Source: GCA-2786165 sp964625775 (GTDB lineage Bacteria; Pseudomonadota; Gammaproteobacteria; Legionellales; Legionellaceae). From it: DNA of 55,767 bases. The stretch lies in contig CAZVEH010000010.1 of the NCBI GenBank assembly GCA_964625775.1, positions 1 through 55,767 on the forward strand, in the 5' to 3' direction. Under the pieces are notes generated by a model. That model saw only the letters and a list, made by a program, of their open reading frames with translations. It was not told the origin of the DNA and searched no databases. Position 1 is the stretch's first letter. Each line of letters begins with the position of its first letter. A program made the translations under genes and the position numbers. This document shows positions 53,429 to 55,767 of the stretch, in pieces.

Positions 53429-54529
53429 TTATTTACGATAGTTGCCAATCAAATCTTTCAAGTACGGCAGCGAATCCATAACCACATCGTAATCAACACC
53501 GAAATCCAACAAACAAGCCACCTCATTAACGCCTGCAGTAATCACTTTTTCAATCATTTCTTTAGCGTCATCAACAGTGCCAAATAACCCGCCGGTTTTG
53601 AAGTATCTTTGATACGCATAATCCAGCATTTTATTTTTTTCAGTCTCCGTAAAAGGTGCTTGATTTGGGATATCTTTGGTCTGTGCTTGAAGAGAACTAT
53701 TAATATAGTTTTTAAAGGGTTGTTCAACATGCTGCTGCACAGTCTCATAACTTTTATAAATGAACGTATGTAACATTAATGTAACCACACCTTCGTCATA
53801 ACCCGCTTCTTTCCTTGCTTGCCGGTATAAAGCGATTTTCTTTGCTAATGCAGCCAAGTCAATGCCATATAACATGGTAAAAATATTATAGCCTTGTTTC
53901 CCAGCGTAGCTAAAAGCTTCATCGCTTTGTGAAATCAACAACCAAACTTTAATTTCTTTTTGAACAGGCTTTGGAAAGACTTTTGTTGAAACTTTTTCCC
54001 CATCGGGACCTTCAAACTCAACTGCCTCACCTCGCCAAAGTTTTTGGACAATAGAAATGCGATCACCACAAATTTTTCTACGCGCTTCATAATTACCCGG
54101 AGCTAAAATAAAATCGGCTTTATTCCAACCAGACCCAAAACCCAAGTCTACTCGTCCTCCGGATAAAACATCATTCATTGCCCACCACTCTACAACCTCA
54201 GCCGGGTGATGCAAGGGCAACGTAATACCCGCTGTACGAAAGCGAATACGCTTAGTCTGGGGAATTAAGTAGGCAGCAACTAACGCTGAATTTGCGTAAA
54301 TAGATCCGAATTCATAAAAATGCCTTTCTGGAATATAAATAGCCTCAAATCCCTCTTGATCACCAAAAATTGTTATATCTCGCATAAAAGCATATTTGGT
54401 TGCATCCGAAATATCGTTTCGAACATCTGAAAAAAATAAAAAACTAAAAGAAAGATCCTGAGTTGTCACCGGTTCACAACTTAGTTGTGAAGTTGGTGCT
54501 ATTCCTAGTAATTGCTCAATACTTTCCAT
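53429..54529 (-). CDS. luciferase-like flavin monooxygenase of natural-product type
   Basis: A 366-residue bacterial-luciferase-fold (LLM) protein. YIPERHFYEFGSIYANSALV, TLPLHHPAEVVEWWAMNDVL, SGGRVDLGFGSGWNKADF and WRGEAVEFEGPDG match the subfamily found inside or next to PKS and NRPS genes (for example MupA-like proteins). Such enzymes use FMNH2 and O2 to hydroxylate or insert oxygen into carrier-bound chains. GAGGAG eight bases before the ATG is a strong ribosome site. The gene begins 12 bases after the PKS stop, so the two are coexpressed. Confidence 0.88.
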   Translation of the reverse strand: MESIEQLLGIAPTSQLSCEPVTTQDLSFSFLFFSDVRNDISDATKYAFMRDITIFGDQEGFEAIYIPERHFYEFGSIYANSALVAAYLIPQTKRIRFRTAGITLPLHHPAEVVEWWAMNDVLSGGRVDLGFGSGWNKADFILAPGNYEARRKICGDRISIVQKLWRGEAVEFEGPDGEKVSTKVFPKPVQKEIKVWLLISQSDEAFSYAGKQGYNIFTMLYGIDLAALAKKIALYRQARKEAGYDEGVVTLMLHTFIYKSYETVQQHVEQPFKNYINSSLQAQTKDIPNQAPFTETEKNKMLDYAYQRYFKTGGLFGTVDDAKEMIEKVITAGVNEVACLLDFGVDYDVVMDSLPYLKDLIGNYRK

Positions 54530-54541
54530 AAATCAATCTCC

Positions 54542-55767
54542 TCAGACTTGTTTTTCAATATGTTTGGAAAAACTACAAACTGTAGGAAAGTCAACCAACC
54601 ACTGGGGGCTAATTTCTTTTTTCAACGCTTTTTCAAGCGATGTAACAAAATTCATTGCTGAAATAGAGTCTAATCCATAGCTTTGAAAAGTCTGGTTTTT
54701 ATCAGCAGTGTCTAATTTAAGGGTTTGAATTAAACTTTCTGCGATCAGATCTTCTAAATTTTTACTATATTTGGCACTTTCCCCGGAGGGTTTTGCATAG
54801 TTTTTTGCAGAATTACTTTCATTAAAGCATTTGCCAAATAATAATTTATGAAGCCTACTTACCACTTCAGAATCAAGAAATTGCATATCGTCTTTTGACA
54901 GCGTGTTTTTAATAGTTTGCAACATCACATCACTATTACTCTGCATTTCCCATTGACTAAGACGTTGCTTTATCTCATCGAGAAAATTTATTTTATTTTG
55001 ATATTGCCGAACCAATCTTTCAGAGTTTTGATAACAAATAGTGCTTAATTGCCCAGAAGACATTGAACCGTCATCTGACAACCACTCTCTTAGTAAGATT
55101 TGATATTTTGAAACAGTGCTCTTTTTTCCAGAATATCCAATCACTTTACCTACAAAGTAGCCTCTATTTTGTATGGCGGAATACAGTGAGAGTGATATGT
55201 CTTCAATTTCACCCTCATTTCCTTCATACAAATAATATAAAGAGATCAAAGTATCTTTATCTTGATGCTCAATACAAGTTATCGCTGTTTCAATACCGTT
55301 TTTCTGTTGTTGGATTACCTGTTTGTTTTTTCTAGATGAACCTAAAAAAAACACGATATTTGACGTTTTTTTTGTATAATCTATTGGTTTTTTCGTCAAA
55401 TCAACACCCGAAATCGACAAAGCATCGACCCCACCTGCTTTGATTATTTTTGACAACAAATCACAAAAGTGTAAAAAATCATTCTCATTAAAATAAAAAA
55501 TTAAAATATTCTTCCCGGCATGTGCTTGTAAAATTGATGTGTAGTCTCCTACCGGAGGAATCGGTCTATTACTGAACCCAATGACATGGTTTGTATTGAC
55601 TGCAGAAATCGCTTCTGGGACTTCATTGCTTTTGGACGAGAGCATCATAGCTTTCGTATTTGCAGTAGATTCTATTTTATGTTTCATCGCCGGTAACCAA
55701 TAATAATTTTTCGCAAAAGAATAAGTGGGCAAAGCAATACGTTGTTTTGATTCTCCTTGATGCAATA
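54542..55767 (-). CDS. polyketide synthase, C-terminal end (partial)
   Basis: Open to the window edge, so only the last 408 codons are seen. It begins with RIALPTYSFAKNYYWLP, the linker that follows a ketosynthase or acyltransferase domain. Residues about 55-245 resemble the structural half of a ketoreductase (ISLSLYSAIQNRG, QILLREWLSDDG), but no NADPH-binding catalytic half follows, so it looks like a pseudo-KR. A polar linker and then an acyl carrier domain close the protein, with the phosphopantetheine Ser367 in GLDSISAMNF. The chain is A+T-rich compared with the core genes. No thioesterase is fused; a separate one lies downstream. Confidence 0.85.
   Translation of the reverse strand, partial: LHQGESKQRIALPTYSFAKNYYWLPAMKHKIESTANTKAMMLSSKSNEVPEAISAVNTNHVIGFSNRPIPPVGDYTSILQAHAGKNILIFYFNENDFLHFCDLLSKIIKAGGVDALSISGVDLTKKPIDYTKKTSNIVFFLGSSRKNKQVIQQQKNGIETAITCIEHQDKDTLISLYYLYEGNEGEIEDISLSLYSAIQNRGYFVGKVIGYSGKKSTVSKYQILLREWLSDDGSMSSGQLSTICYQNSERLVRQYQNKINFLDEIKQRLSQWEMQSNSDVMLQTIKNTLSKDDMQFLDSEVVSRLHKLLFGKCFNESNSAKNYAKPSGESAKYSKNLEDLIAESLIQTLKLDTADKNQTFQSYGLDSISAMNFVTSLEKALKKEISPQWLVDFPTVCSFSKHIEKQV

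Overview
The window looks like chromosomal DNA of a gammaproteobacterium of the order Legionellales (Legionella/Coxiella relatives, probably living inside host cells). The strongest sign is a block of type IVB (Dot/Icm) secretion genes, icmT-icmS-[IcmR functional homologue]-icmQ, at 6916-8775. The gene order nuoA-N / tRNA-Leu / secG-tpiA-glmM-folP-ftsH-rlmE / yhbY is typical gammaproteobacterial, and the large Sel1-repeat protein resembles EnhC of Legionella and Coxiella. The genus cannot be fixed from the sequence alone.

Layout. 1-386: a palindromic repeat and a cold-shock protein. 400-6912 (minus): sufB-C-D-S-U-T followed by epmA, tightly packed and overlapping. 6916-8956 (minus): icmQ, the IcmR-like gene, icmS, icmT and a small PA3496-like gene, running directly into suf. 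9075-11515 (plus): ygfA, ubiK, comM. 11549-13435 (minus): yqgE-ruvX-pyrB. 13630-15936: MscS-type channel. 16256: second cold-shock gene. 16739-22007 (minus): a three-gene unit of EnhC-like Sel1 protein, MshM/ExeA-like ATPase and short MshN-like protein, ended by a clear terminator. 22008-25300: a low-density accessory patch with an exported protein of unknown function, an IS1-family remnant, an SDR gene lacking the usual catalytic Tyr, an IS982-family pseudogene and tRNA-Pro(GGG). 25343-39875 (minus): the complete 14-gene nuo operon. 39900-46195 (minus): tRNA-Leu(GAG), secG, tpiA, glmM, folP, ftsH, rlmE. 46307-47986 (plus): yhbY and a membrane protein of unknown function. 48000-49246 (minus): hda and pgsA. 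49685-51244 (plus): a MATE exporter. 51372-55767 (minus): an A+T-rich accessory region with a possible effector gene and the 3' end of a polyketide synthase cluster (module end with an apparent pseudo-ketoreductase and a carrier protein, a luciferase-like monooxygenase, a thioesterase). The cluster runs off the right edge.

How the parts work together. The icm genes encode the effector-chaperone and coupling side of the Dot/Icm machine: IcmS is a secretion chaperone, IcmQ is an NAD-binding membrane-active protein, and its partner is the fast-evolving IcmR substitute. icmQ ends three bases before the GTG start of sufB, so secretion and iron-sulfur assembly genes may share transcripts. The Suf products supply clusters that the nuo complex needs in quantity. 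The most novel material is the IcmR-like gene with its promoter and a TTAA-N7-TTAA box, the EnhC/MshM/MshN unit, and the partial polyketide cluster at the right end. All identifications come from reading the protein sequences by eye; no database search was run.
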